From NCBI GenBank assembly GCA_029891385.1, contig CM057233.1, forward strand, positions 34,765,540-34,829,539: a stretch of 64,000 nt of DNA, written 5' to 3'. The notes beneath the pieces were generated by a model, which was given only the letters and a program-made list of their open reading frames with translations, was not told the origin of the DNA and did not search any database. How positions within the stretch are numbered: position 1 is the first letter of the stretch; each line of letters begins with the position of its first letter. This document shows, piece by piece, positions 44,439 through 56,700 of the stretch. The translations under genes were made by a program, and so were the position numbers. This DNA is from Erythroxylum novogranatense (lineage: Eukaryota > Streptophyta > Magnoliopsida > Malpighiales > Erythroxylaceae).

Positions 44439-46313
44439 TGTAGCGCCCCCTCACTGTAGGGTACACATCGGGATGCCCAAAGGTCGCTCCGACACATATC
44501 CCACGATAAAGGTGCACTACCAGAAAATTTGACTGTTAATCCACATGGCATCACAATAATTAAAACCATAATATATCAGAAATCAGTAAATTTTAAAATC
44601 CAAAATAATCTTGATACAGTCATCCAATATCAGAATAGACAAGTCTATCAGTCCCCTAAATAAAACCAAAAAGGAAACTGATACAAGCATCTATCCTAAG
44701 TTATCAGCAAAAGTCCAACCCAGCTGACCGACCTGTGAGCCATCACTTCTCTTGCCAGCACGTTCGCACGGCAGGAAAAGACTATCTCCGGAGCTAGGAG
44801 TCAACTCTATCGATCTTGAAAAATTAGATGCAATTTTGGGTGAGTTTGCGAACTCAGTGAGAAACCATCATCGATGGTTCACTCAAATCATGCATTAAGC
44901 GATTAAATGCTGACGCAGACGCGAAGATACAATTAGTATATAACAATTTGCGTTAGCCTATAACGGTTCTGATGATCAAATAACAATTTACAATAAATCA
45001 GTCATCACGTAATTCAGTAATCGTCACAAAACAATCCTTCATGTGTATACAAAGCATATGTGACTCTTTTCCAGTTATTCAGTATTGTGCCCAAGTGCTC
45101 AGTCAGTATTCAGTGGGGGACGCGTCAGGGATTTCTCCCCTCGGGCTCGAGGCCCGGTCAATATAGTGTTAGAGCTCGAGGCTCTTTTCAGTGATAATAG
45201 CAACTTGGGTCACATATCCATTATTAGATCATGCATTTATGCATGTAATGCGATGTTCGATAATTGGTGTATGGCTATAAAGGCGATGTGCATTCCTCGG
45301 TGTCATGCGAGAGTCGATCCCATTCAGTAAAACATGCAATTTGATTATATACATTTCAGTAATCATGCAATTCACATTGGCAAGTAATTCACATAGAGCA
45401 TTTAGACAATCAGGAATTTGAGGAACCAACTAGGTTACTCACTTGTTACTTCCGAGCTACTGCCTGGAAGTTCCAGCAATGTCCGTGGAATGACGATCCA
45501 ACGGCGCCTCTATAACAGTTAAATACAGTCCCATTACTAAATGCTCAATTAAACAATTCAGTAATGCATATGTCTCTATGAAATTATGTACAATGCATGT
45601 TCACGATTTTTCCGGTGCTAAAACCCAATTTTGAAGTCTTATGCCCCATTCTAACTCTTCGCTCAATTGATCGACAGTAATTGATCCATTCCTAAAAATT
45701 CAGTCGAGATCTCTTACCAACGAAAGGGATCGACGTTCACCGTGGGAGGAGAAGAGAAGAAGCTAGCTTTTTGCCTTAAGAAAATCCTCAATTTCCAACC
45801 TAAGCTATATATAGACATAAGTCTCCAAATCAGTTCAATTTTCAGTCTCTAATTTTCAATGGCTCAACATTTTTATTTCCTAACAGTATAACTCAAATTT
45901 TTTCCATTGCCATTGGACAATTCTTTTGGTACTATACGGTCAGTCGGTCTGTCACTCTAAAATTTTCGGTCCGGGCATTTTCTCCCGAATTTTTTGAAAA
46001 TTTCCTATAAGCCAGTATCAATATCCAATCACTCTTAGACTATTCTAAATCAGTTATTCGAGCCCACTTACTCTTAATTTCTCAATCAATCATAATCCAG
46101 TCAGTTTCCAGTTCACAATCCAATCAATTCATACTCACAATTAAAATGCCAGAAAATCATGAATGCATGTACCTATGAATAAATGCATATGCAATAAACC
46201 TGTTCCTCTATAATTAGAGGCCAGTAACATGCTCAATCAGTGAATGCAATGAAACCTATCAGTCTGACCCAATATTACCATAATGCCCTTGCTATCAGTA
46301 ACGGGATGTTACA
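44439..46313 (-). mobile_element. E-family 3' LTR, minus strand
   Basis: It is bounded by TGTAGCGCCCCCTCACTG and AACGGGATGTTACA. At 1875 bp it is shorter than the plus-strand E LTR because a central segment including the CGTCGCGACG cluster is missing near 45715. It holds the GAGTT/AACTC hairpin (44842-44855), the twin palindrome (44863-44879) and GGGCTCGAGGCCC and GAGCTCGAGGCTC hairpins (45140-45190). Confidence 0.85.
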
Positions 46314-46436
46314 ATTCACCCCTCCTAATAAAATTTCATCCTCGAAATTTAATACCTGCCCGATCGAATAAATGAGGATACTGACTGCTCATATACTCCT
46401 CAGTCTCCCATGTCGCTTCCTCAGAAGAGTGGTTCT
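46314..46436 (-). pseudogene. Chromodomain end and PPT of E-minus
   Basis: The minus strand reads KNHSSEEATWETEEYMSSQY, PHLFDRAGIKFRG and a stop, the chromodomain end of a chromovirus integrase. AGGAGGGGTGAAT, the polypurine tract, then abuts the LTR. The Copia-like solo LTR splits this chromodomain at 46437. Confidence 0.8.
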
Positions 46437-48540
46437 TGTTGGATCGGAAAAAGAAAACATGCTTAGTTTGGAGAAACGATAGATTTCAAAACTTTTTAAG
46501 AAATCATCTTGCAGCGGAAGCAATATATCCAAATCAATATGCTAATTCATACATGATATGGTATAAGGATAATAAAACCAAGAAAAAGATAAAAGGAATT
46601 ACCGACTCCTTCGCTACAGCTTTAAATCCTCACTGCGCTATCCTCTCCTTCTTATATCCAAATCCTTTGCCTTTGAGTCTTTTCCTTTAGCAATCTATCT
46701 TCTTCCTTGTAGTAGTATCCTCTACCAATTAGATTTACCACTTGTTCTTCAAGGACAACTAGGTTAACAAAATCCTTTGGTGGGAAAGGAGAAGAAATAT
46801 TTGGAGGAGATTTTCTTAGAAGAAGAAGAACCAAAATTGAAACTCTTTCAATTCTTTCACTTAGGAATTTCGGTTCTCTCTTGCATGAAAAGAGAGAATG
46901 TCTAAAAAACATGCAAGAACCCTTTCTTACCTCTCAATTTCGTAATATGCATAAATGGAAAGAGTGAGAGGCATCCAATGCATCACTTCTTACATTAATC
47001 ACTCATCAAATAGCCAATAAATGAGACTTACTTAATTTATCTTTAAAATGGCTATTTGAAAAGACCATAACCTATAATTGAATACCCATTTCGGTTTTGG
47101 CAAGAAGAAAGAAGGAAGATGGTCCATCTAATGCACATCTTTCATCTTTAATCTAATGAATGCAAATAGGTTGCATGCCAACATTAAAAGCCAACCATTA
47201 AACCATTTAATGGTAAGTTCATAACTCCATTTAATAATGATGAACCATAATAAAGACCATCTTTATTTAGTATTTTAATTTCAAATGTGTGGTTACACAT
47301 CTAACCTAACACAATTTCGAAATTGCTTCTTCTCCATTTAAAAAAAATTGTTTTAATATAATTAATCTAATCAATTACATTAAACCAAAACAAGCTCATT
47401 TCTAAATGAACATATGGGCTTCCAATTAACCATTAATTAGTATAAGCCCATCATTCAATTATGGACTTCTAAAGCCTCCAAACTACTTATTACTTAGCTT
47501 GATAACCTTCCTTAAAGCCAAGTGGGGAATCTTATTGGACTTTGATAATTCAAGCTCCAATAAGCCCAGAAATAATTCAATCTCATTGAAATTAATTCTA
47601 GCTTATTAACTAAATGTCATTCCACTAAAGACAATTAGTTGAACTCTTGAATTATTAAATATTATGAGAATATGTCCAATTGCAAACCCTATTTAGAACC
47701 TTATTATAGCCATCCGCACAACAAAGGGTAAAATTATCGTTTTGCCCTTATGTTGGTTTTTCCTTCTAGATCTCTCATTTTACTTTATATGGTGATTAAC
47801 ACATAAGATCTCATCTTAGTGTTAAGACTTGATGGGTAGCTAGTCCATCAAACCACGGCGCCAGATTTAATCACCAAATCTCCTTAAAACATCTAGAAGA
47901 GATGATAACACTATAAACTCTTTATTTGAGTGAATGTTCACGATACATGTTTCAATTAATAATTCCAACATGCGAACCTTTGGATTAATACCTGTAAAAA
48001 TCCATTCCGATCATATCAAAATTATAATGAAACACATATGAGTTCACCACTCATCAAGATTGTGGTTCATAATAGCGAATGCTTAAGTTGTATGTTTTAA
48101 GATTAAAGTAACGACCCACTTTATTCTTGAAAACATACTTGATTCAATTCATTTAATAGTTCCATTATCGATAGTCTACTACTATCATGATATGAAACTC
48201 ATCATTCCCTTTAAGTAAACTCCTTTACTTATATGGAGATAAATCGCAACACTACGATCTAAACCATAATCAAACGACCAACTTGATTATTCAACTGTGA
48301 ATCAATTAATTCAGATTCTAATAATATACATGTTTCCCATACATCTCTATGTATATGTATATTACTTACAAATGAATCTTGATACCTTATGACCAGATAT
48401 ATAATGCTCATACAGATAAAACCAAACTCTTTTGTTTTATTAATAATAAATATTTTCATTACAAAACTGTAACTGAAGAAGATAAAGTTACATGTAAATA
48501 CACTTGCTTTCCAGGGCACTATATTTACATAACTCCAATA
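46437..48540 (-). mobile_element. Copia-like solo LTR, TSD GTTCT
   Basis: It runs from TGTTGGATCGG (46437) to ACTCCAATA (48540), with GTTCT at 46432-46436 and 48541-48545. The element strand is probably minus: at 48540 it starts TATTGGAGTTATG and soon has AGTGCCCTGG, like plant Copia LTR starts, and it ends CCGATCCAACA. It is 2104 bp without internal domain, so a solo LTR. The ORFs on it (46436-46912, 48259-48573) have no family motif. It lies inside the chromodomain of E-minus. Confidence 0.8.
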
Positions 48541-48779
48541 GTTCTTCCAAAGGACTTTCACCAATGGAATCATCCTGTTCCTCAGCTACTTGACCCGCGA
48601 TCCTATAATCTGCACCGGCTCCTCGACATAACTCAAATCACTGGCTATCTCAATCTCCTGAGCCGGAATCACATGCATCGGGTTGGAACGGTACTGTCGG
48701 AGCATACTAACATGAAACACGTCATGCATCTGGGACATCTCACTCGGTAACGCCAATCTGTAAGCCAACGGTCCTATCC
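48541..48779 (-). pseudogene. Integrase C-terminus of E-minus
   Basis: The minus strand reads RIGPLAYRLALPSEMSQMHD, VFHVSMLRQYRSNPMHV, IEIASDLSYVEEPVQI, a stop, then RMIPLVKVLWKN leading across the solo LTR into the chromodomain. It matches the same part of element C. It is cut at 48780 by the plus-strand E LTR, so RT and gag of this copy are not in the adjacent sequence. Confidence 0.85.
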
Positions 48780-49627
48780 TGTAACATCCCGTTACTGTTA
48801 GCAAGGGCATTATGGTAATATTGGGTCAGACTGATAGGTTTCATTGCATTCACTGATTGAGCATGTTACTGACCTCTAATTATAGAGGAACAGGTTTCTT
48901 GCATATGCATTTATTCATAGGTACATGCATTCATGGTTTTCCGGCATTTTAATTGTGAGTATGAATTGATTGGATTGTGAACTGGAAACTGACTGGATAG
49001 TGATTAATTGAGAAATTAAGAGTAAGTGGGCTCGAATGACTTATTTAGAATATTCTAAGAGTGATTGGCTATTGATAGTGGTTTATAGGAAATTTTTGAG
49101 AAATTCGGGAGAAAATGCCCAGACCGAAAATTTAGGAGTGACAGACCGATTGACCGTATAGTACTGAAAGAGTTGGTCCAATGGCAATGGAAACATTAGA
49201 GTTATACTATTAGGAAATAAAAATGTTGAGCTATGAAAATTTAGAGACTGAAATTTAAACTGATTTGGAGACCTATGTCTATAAATAGCTTAGGTTTGAA
49301 ATTGGGGATTTTATCCTAAGGCAAAAACCGTTTCTTCTCTTCCTCCTCCCACGGTGATCTTCGATTCCTCCCATCGGTGAGGATTCTTCGATCTTTCCTT
49401 GTGGATTTCTTCTCATTGTGCTAGGCTAACTTGTTTCATGTGATTGAGGAAGGTTGAGAAACTTGAGAGTGGTTAATCGGTGAGTTGAGGAAGTTTTAGG
49501 GTTTACGGAGATTCAAGGGATTTGTGGAATTTGATCTTCGATTGGTAAGTATTTATGGCTTTAATGTTGTTATTAATGGTTTCTGATGCATTTATGGCAT
49601 TTATTATGGTTGATTTGGGTAGTTGAG
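48780..49627 (+). mobile_element. E-family 5' LTR, first part (plus strand)
   Basis: It starts TGTAACATCCCGTTACTG and reads collinearly to GGGTAGTTGAG, where element A is inserted. It inserted into the integrase region of E-minus. Its outer target duplication would lie beyond the window. Confidence 0.9.
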
Positions 49628-51053
49628 TGTAACATCCCACCCCCTACTGGAAGGATAGAATAGTAAATTAGTATAGGATGTGCTAGATTGGGATTTCATG
49701 GGACTGCTCATGCATAATAGGATTGCTACATAGTCACAATTGTGCACATGAAATTACTGTGCATGCATACATGATATTCCCGGTTTACGCGCCTAACATA
49801 ATTTTATTGGGATTAACGTGGTTAATGGGTTTGAAAAATTATTACGAGTCGCCATAAATTGTTTTCTATTTCTTTGAAATTATAGGAATTTTTCTGAAAT
49901 TTTCGGATAAAATTCCGGACGAAAAAAATCGCCAAGTGGCGAACGGTTGAATTTCTACTGTTATTTGATCTTAAAACTCTTGCATATTTTGGTGGGACCC
50001 TAAAGTAGACCCTTAAACCATGTAGTAACGAAATTGTGGGTGTATAAGTTGGATATTTATTGATTAAAGTGATTAAAGTATAATATTTGAAATCTTTTGA
50101 CTTTTCCTTATATTCTCCTCCAATTGCCATGTGTTCCTTCATTTAATGCATTGTTATCCATGCATTTTCGGTGAATTCTTTATAAAGGGATGAAAAGATG
50201 AGTGTTGCTTTTAAAAGCAACCAAAGCATCCAAAACCCTCCTCCTTAGCCTCTCATCGGATTTCTCTCAAATTTTCCTTGATTTCATTGTTGTTTTCCTC
50301 CAACCTTGAGTGATTTTCATGGATGCTTGCAAACTTAAAGCTTCTACCTTCTTACCTTGATGATAACCTTGCATGGGATGGAGAAGAAGTAAAATAGTTG
50401 GAGATTAGGTAAGTGTATGGTTTAAGTTTTACTTATGTATTTAATGCATGAATTCATAGTTAATTGCATGAATTGGAAGTGATTGTTTATGAAATATGAT
50501 GTATGATGCATTAATGACATGAAACATATGGTTTGAATTGTTGGGCATGTTTATAGAAGAATTAATGAGGTTGAAGATGAATAGTGTTTGAATGTCATAG
50601 TTTCAAATGATTGTAGTGATATTAGATGAATAAGACTTAAAAGAAAATGATTGACTATGATGCTGAAATTTTATAGGTTATGTTGAGGTGAAGTGTTTGA
50701 TGAAATTTTGGTTGAATAGGAAGGTAAATTGAGTGCTAAGTTAAGTAGAATAGACATTGGAAAGAAAGGAATTGATTTGAGAAGTAAAGCTGGAAAATTG
50801 ATATTTGACCTACTGTACTGTTTTGATCATAACTAATTGTATAGGTGAGTAAATGAGGTGAGATTTGTGCCCAATTAAACTTTGGGATGTTAGCTACATT
50901 TTGTGTGAAATAGGTGTGGTCAAATTGTAACTCTAATAGGTTGAAATTTGGCATGGAAAGTTACTGTTTTATTGCCTATGAACAGTAACCGAAACCATAC
51001 CAATGATCTTTGCTGATTTTCTAAATTAATTGAGATGGAATTAGGAGAATGGT

Positions 51054-51890
51054 CTTCATGGAAGTTGATGCATATTGAGTTAGCTTTCCATTGCTACTGA
51101 TCTTGCTAATTTTCGAGTTGTATATTGGGAGATATGAACTGATTACTATTGATTGGTTTTATGCTTTTTGGAGAAACCTAGTTAAAGTGTTGATTTTGTG
51201 AGCTTTCTGTATGGGAGCAATTTTAGCAATTTTTGTGGATTGAATTGGTGTGAGTGATCTTCTGTAAAGTTGTAGAGGAAGACATTATCTTGAAAATGAA
51301 ATATGGCATATAATTTTTAGAGGTCAAAGTTGGGAGTTATGATTTTGCAAAAACTGATCCTGAATTAGGTTAGGAATTGCTGATCATGGCAGTAACTTGC
51401 ATGACAGTTTTGAAATGGTTAGAAATTAAATTGGAAATTGAGTTCTTCATGAAAATTGAAGTTTGAGGATTTATCTTTTCAGGGATATAAAGTTCAGATT
51501 TTTCTGACTTGTGTACAGGGAGTTATGCTTGTTATAAGTTTACTGCTCAAATTGAATGATTTCAGGGACAGCAACATTGACTGAATTAATTGACTTGTTT
51601 AGCAATGGAATTTGATTTTGGGTTGTTCATGAAAGTTGTAGGTGACATTGTGAACTTATTGAGCATATTTATGTGGTAATTTTTGGCTGAAGAATCAGAG
51701 AGTTAAGGAATTTGAAATGTACTGTTCTGTTTTAATGGGATTTGAGTAGGCAGTGGATTTGACTGGATTTTGACACCCTTAGGGGTGAAATTGATTTTGT
51801 GCTCTACATAAAACTTGTAGAGTTTTCTTAATCTTTCAACGACATATGGTTTGTAATTTTCTGAATTGTGTGGGAAAAGTTATGAATGAT
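51054..51890 (+). repeat. Degenerate 180-bp modules in A LTR, five units
   Basis: Anchors (CTTCATGGAAGTTG, TGTAAAGTTGTAGA, CTTCATGAAAATTG, GTTCATGAAAGTTGTAG, CTACATAAAACTTGTAGA) start near 51054, 51259, 51445, 51625 and 51803. Each is followed at a similar distance by ATCTTTC-like and GTTATGA-like words. The 3' LTR repeats this at about 58560-59400. Confidence 0.65.
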
Positions 51891-52955
51891 TGAAGTTCGG
51901 TTTGGAAAAAGAAAAAAGAAGGCGAAGGCATTTGAAATCTCGCCCCGCGAGGCGACGACGAGGGCGAGGCGAGCTGAAATCTCGCCCCTCATGAGGCGAC
52001 GACTTCATGAGGGCGACGACGCGAGATGAGGTCGACGGCCAGACTCGCGAGGGCGACAGCTCGCCCTCGCGAGCCACAGAGGGGATTTTTATTTTAATTT
52101 TAGATTTCTGATTTCTTTGATGTATAACTTTTCCGTCCGACGTCCGATTGACCTAATTCTTGAGGCATCGGATTTGTAAAATATTGAATTTCATTTCATG
52201 GGAAATTGGGAATTTTTGGACGGAAAATTGACGGGGTTCGGAAATGGGATTGCATTATCGTTTTATTCAATTGGGGACTATAGAGGTCCAAATTGAGCGT
52301 CGTCAGCGCCATTGAATTTCTAATTTTTCTACCGATTTTATTGTTGAAAAAAAATTGGATTAAGGCCGGGAATATCATGAACATGCATTGTCCTTATTCT
52401 ATATTTTTGCATGAATGAGAATGCAAAGTGATTAATGTGTACATATGGCATAAATTTGTAGTGCAGGATAAATGTCACTTTTCGGGCATTGTCGTAAATT
52501 GGAAACCAATGCAAATCTGGAAATCTTGTGAGTAGACCTAGATGGTCTTATTTATTGGTTATTTGCTTTTGTTATATGTTGAATGAGTATTGATTTATTT
52601 TATTAATTGTAATTAAATATGGGTTCCAGACAGGAGGTCCGGTGAGTAATTAAGTATTTGGAATTGCGTTATTGAAGTGCTCCTTGAATGTGAATGGGAT
52701 GACCTAAGTGTATATATTGAGATTGTTAAAATGTCTTGCATGCATAATTGCACATAAATGAAATGTGACTTCTTAATTGATGTCGAATCTTGGGACTACG
52801 GTCCGATGATAGTAACTATGATTGGTGAGTGCATGCAAATATGCATAAGACATTCCATCGCATAAATTTATGAAAGATAATGAGAGTTGTGACGAGTAGT
52901 CAACAATGAGTAAAGAGCTTCATGCTCGACATTGATTGAGCCTCGGGCTCAACGA

Positions 52956-53070
52956 CAATGAGCCCTTTATGGGACGATTTACAATGAGCCCTTTATGGGA
53001 CGATTTATAATGAGCCCTTTATGGGACGATTCACAATGAGCCCTATATGGGACAGTTTCAATGAGCCCGA
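52956..53070 (+). repeat. 26-bp tandem array (AATGAGCCCTTTATGGGACG)
   Basis: Units start at 52956, 52982, 53008, 53034 and 53059. The paired LTR has the same array at 60445, 60471, 60497, 60523 and 60548. It lies just upstream of TAGACACTCGGTCACAACA, where the other A copy has its hairpin array. Confidence 0.9.
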
Positions 53071-53324
53071 TATCTATTGGGTACGGGACAGTTTAGACAC
53101 TCGGTCACAACAAAGTAATTAAATGGAAAGTGGGTTTCATGCACATATGCATAACATGATTGATTTGATTATATTGAAGATGGCATTGTATCGACATAAT
53201 GAAAATATGAAAGCGTATGTGAATGTGAGGTATGATAGGGAATATGACATGTGACTTAATGGAAAATGAAAGTATGTGTTATATGTTATGTGATTGGATG
53301 GACCATCGATGATGGTCACTCACC

Positions 53325-53339
53325 GAGTTCATAAAACTC
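53325..53339 (+). repeat. Conserved LTR hairpin, GAGTT/AACTC form (A 5' LTR)
   Basis: GAGTTCATAAAACTC followed by ACCCAAAATTTGC. The 3' LTR has GAGTTCGCAAAACTC at 60813-60827. The loop differs between the two copies while the stem is kept. Confidence 0.7.
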
Positions 53340-53764
53340 ACCCAAAATTTGCATCTATTTTCAGGTCTTGAAGAATACCCGTTTGACACGGAGTATGTCT
53401 CTGTGAGCGCGATAAAGGATAGAGGTCGGGATCAGTCCGTATCGCATTAGTGTCTTATCAAATTGTGTTCGCAATCACCGTATAACAATGCTTTATATTT
53501 CTACTAAGCCCATATTGGTTCTAATGTTTTACTCATTGGTGATTGTAAATTATTCTCGGATGGTGTAATAATCGGCTGGTTTATTATGAACATGGGTGTT
53601 AGTTACTACTTGTTTTTGCGCTTAACGTGGAATCAATGGCTTCAAAAAAAAAAAAGTATCTTGAGTTTTAATCGATGATGTAATACGCCACCCTCGCGGG
53701 CACGGACTCGGATATCACCAGCGATATCGGGTTGGGTCACTTTCGGAGTGGTGTTACATTTAGG

Positions 53765-53777
53765 TGGTATCGAGCCC
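53765..53777 (+). other. Primer-binding site of element A
   Basis: TGGTATCGAGCCC, the initiator Met-tRNA site with A missing from CAG. It is six bases after the LTR end. The other A copy (450-463) has the exact form, so the loss may be a base-calling artefact. Confidence 0.85.
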
Positions 53778-56700
53778 GATGATGCGTAATGTATCTGGGC
53801 ACGATCTGAAACATAGGGTGCATGCATTTGAGTCGTGTTATTGCGGACCGTGGTAAGCGATCCCTAGTTTGAGTCGCACGGTAGAAATCCTACGTGTGCG
53901 TCGTGTCAAGTGATTAAGTGAGAAAAAATGAGGCGTGTTAAAGGATGAACCCTCGAAGTGTATAAGAAATTAGGAAAGGAAAAGGAAAATTGGATAAGGA
54001 GATTGATATTGTCTTGTGGTTAGAATGGGTGTGTTGGCTAGGTCGATTAAGGAAAGAAGTGATATTAATGAATTCCGGATTAAAATGGCAATATTATGGT
54101 GACAGAAAAATGAATATGTCTAGAATTTGGAAAGGCCATTGGAGATAGGAGAAGCATAATAGTTATAGTAGGCTAAGTGTGATTAAAAGTCCGGGATGAC
54201 GAAGTAATTAGAGCTCTGACTGTATATGCGATGAAATGGGAAACATTGGAACTGAGTAAAACGTAGATGATCCGATCAGGCAGATATTGAGTGCCTGCAT
54301 TTGTGTTTGATATCAGTAGATATCATAGGTAGATGAAGATAGCGAGATTGTAATAAGGTCAATATTGTACCGTAACGATCTACCTAGAACTGAAAGAACT
54401 GAAAGAGCAAAGTGCCTATTAGGGTAAGAAAAGTAGAAATGGTGAGATAAAAGTGTATGATAAACTGAAATGAATTGGGGAAACGGTTATGATTATGAGC
54501 ACCTAAGCGTGAGACTGAAATGGTTATGCGAATATTGTGCTTAGAGTTTGGAAACTAGTATCAAAGGATGGTAAGGGAAAAGACAGACTGACAATTTTCT
54601 ACTGATTGTGTATCGAGAAATTCTAGATTTGGTTGAAAAGATGTATATAGATACAGAAATGGTAATTGGATGGGTAAATAGATAGAGATACAATGGAGTT
54701 GTATCAACGATTTTGTCGTATTTTGGGGACTGTGAATGCCCTATTATAGATTGTTTGAGGAAAATAAAGAGATACGTAGCAATAAGGAGATGATATTGTA
54801 TAAGCCAAGTGGATATGACCTTAAAAAGGTCAAGTTGACACATGAATACTATGGGAATGAAACAAAGGAAATGAAAAAAAATAAATAAATGGAACAATGA
54901 TAGTGATATGAAAAGAGTTGTCACATTCAAGTCGATTTACCTTTGGGAGTACCTATTGGACAGTAAAATTGATCATGATTAATGAAATGTATGTGAAAGA
55001 TACATGGAAATCATGGAGGAAATGATCAGTGAATGATTAAATATGTGCTTCTATGAGTGGTTATAAATGTAAAGTTTAAATTAGGTTAAAGTAAGACATA
55101 GGAGGACTGAATGTACCTTTATGAGAGGAAATGAGAAATGATTATGGCATCATTTATTTATTTGAGAATTAGCATAAACGGAAAGGAGTCTTATGGAAGT
55201 CTGAATTGTATAGGTTACTAATTAGTTTCCGGATAAAATGCTGAGTTATAGATTACTGAATAAGTGTGAAAGAAAGTGTTTAGGTGACTGTCACATGGAA
55301 CCTTAGTGCAAGGAATGTTCTGATCTTTTACATTATGGCATAAAATTGTTCCTGACTGAGATAGTGCGTAAAGTTAAAGCAATTAGGGACACTAATTGGC
55401 TGATGAGACTCTCGTGAACAGTATAAAGATGGTAGCAAGACGAATGGTTTAACGGAAAGATGTATGGACAAAATTAAAAGTAAAATTGAGTCATATCTCA
55501 TACTACTGAAGTTATCTGTATTGTGTATATGGAAATGTAAAGTATCCAATAACATGAGTGAAATTTTAGTTTGAGATGATTTTATTGCAATGTGAAGTGA
55601 ATAGAGCTCCATATGTAATGTAAAAACTGTTGGAAAATCTAGATTTGAAACTAAGAATAAAATAGTCCCGAACTGTGAAGTGAAATACTCAAATGAAGTG
55701 AAATTTATGGAGGTCCAAGTACGGATGACTAGGTATTGGCATACATCGATGTGGATGACAGAAAATCAATTGAAAAGAGAAAATGAATAGAGACAAAAAG
55801 TCCTAAAGGAAAACTGACAATGACGTAATGTAGTGTTATATATATATATACTTTATGTATAATTGAGGAATTTGATCGATGATAAGCATATCCTTGGAGA
55901 GTGGGCGGTGTGTGATGAAATGAGACAATATGTTAAAAGCGGTATAAGATAAATTGAATTGATTTTGATAAATGGTATTGGTTCTATGATCGAAATTGTT
56001 TAAAGCCTTGGAGACTTTAGATTCCTATAAGGATACTTGTGCTTATTCGAGGAAAAGGCGGGCATAAATGACTCTGAAATAAGCAGACAATTACGACTAC
56101 TAAGCTCAAATAGTGAGCAGATAATGCTGCAATGAGCGGATCAATTACGATATTGAGATTTTCAAAGAATGTCAAGTAGATTATCGGGTAATTATGAAGT
56201 GTTCTTGGAAAATTAAGGTTGTAGATCTAGTGATTTGGATAGAGGTAAGAAAGGTTACTAGTTCAGAAGCAAACTCATTTCCCATCCACGAATCTGTAGA
56301 GTCAAGTGTAATCGGAGAATGGTATTGAATGATTCAAAAAAATAATAAGCATGTGTGGGATTGAACAAAGGAATTGATGAGCAAAGAAATTGAGCGATGA
56401 AGCTAGACATTCTAGTAATCATATGCGAAAAGTGAAATTGAATAATTGTGGGTATAGAATGAAGTGATTATTGATTAAAGTTGAATGTTCAACGGGAAAA
56501 TGCTTGAGTATGATCGTGTTATAGAGTTCTGATTTACTGTAGGAATATACTGCTACACTGCATAGTGAATTGTCTAAAGAGAGTTGAATTTGAACAGAGA
56601 GACAATGGATTATAAAGAATGATTGCATTAGGTAGATTATCACTGGTTATAGCGAAATGGATCTAAATGTCACTGTATTGGTACCGAAGGAAAGTGAGTC

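Larger units (their letters stand above)
49628..53758 (+). mobile_element. 5' LTR of element A
   Basis: TGTAACATCCCACCCCC to GTGGTGTTACA. It carries module anchors at 51054, 51259, 51445, 51625 and 51803, a GAGGCGACGA-type cluster (51938-52080) with the conserved block after it (52120-52170), a 26-bp tandem array (52956-53070), a twin palindrome (53302-53316) and the hairpin GAGTTCATAAAACTC (53325-53339). Short ORFs are not genes. Confidence 0.95.

Noticed and set aside
48379..48750. ORF of 123 codons on the plus strand
   Set aside because: It runs from the Copia-like solo LTR into integrase sequence in the antisense direction; a chance frame.
50736..50954. 72-codon ORF conserved at 58244-58462
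   Set aside because: The two copies are the paired LTRs of element A, identical by descent, so their agreement is not evidence of selection.
54541..54930. ORF of 129 codons against element A
   Set aside because: It is antisense to the element, Phe/Ile/Leu-rich from AT-rich sequence, without a domain. The C-poor sense strand makes stop-free antisense frames likely.
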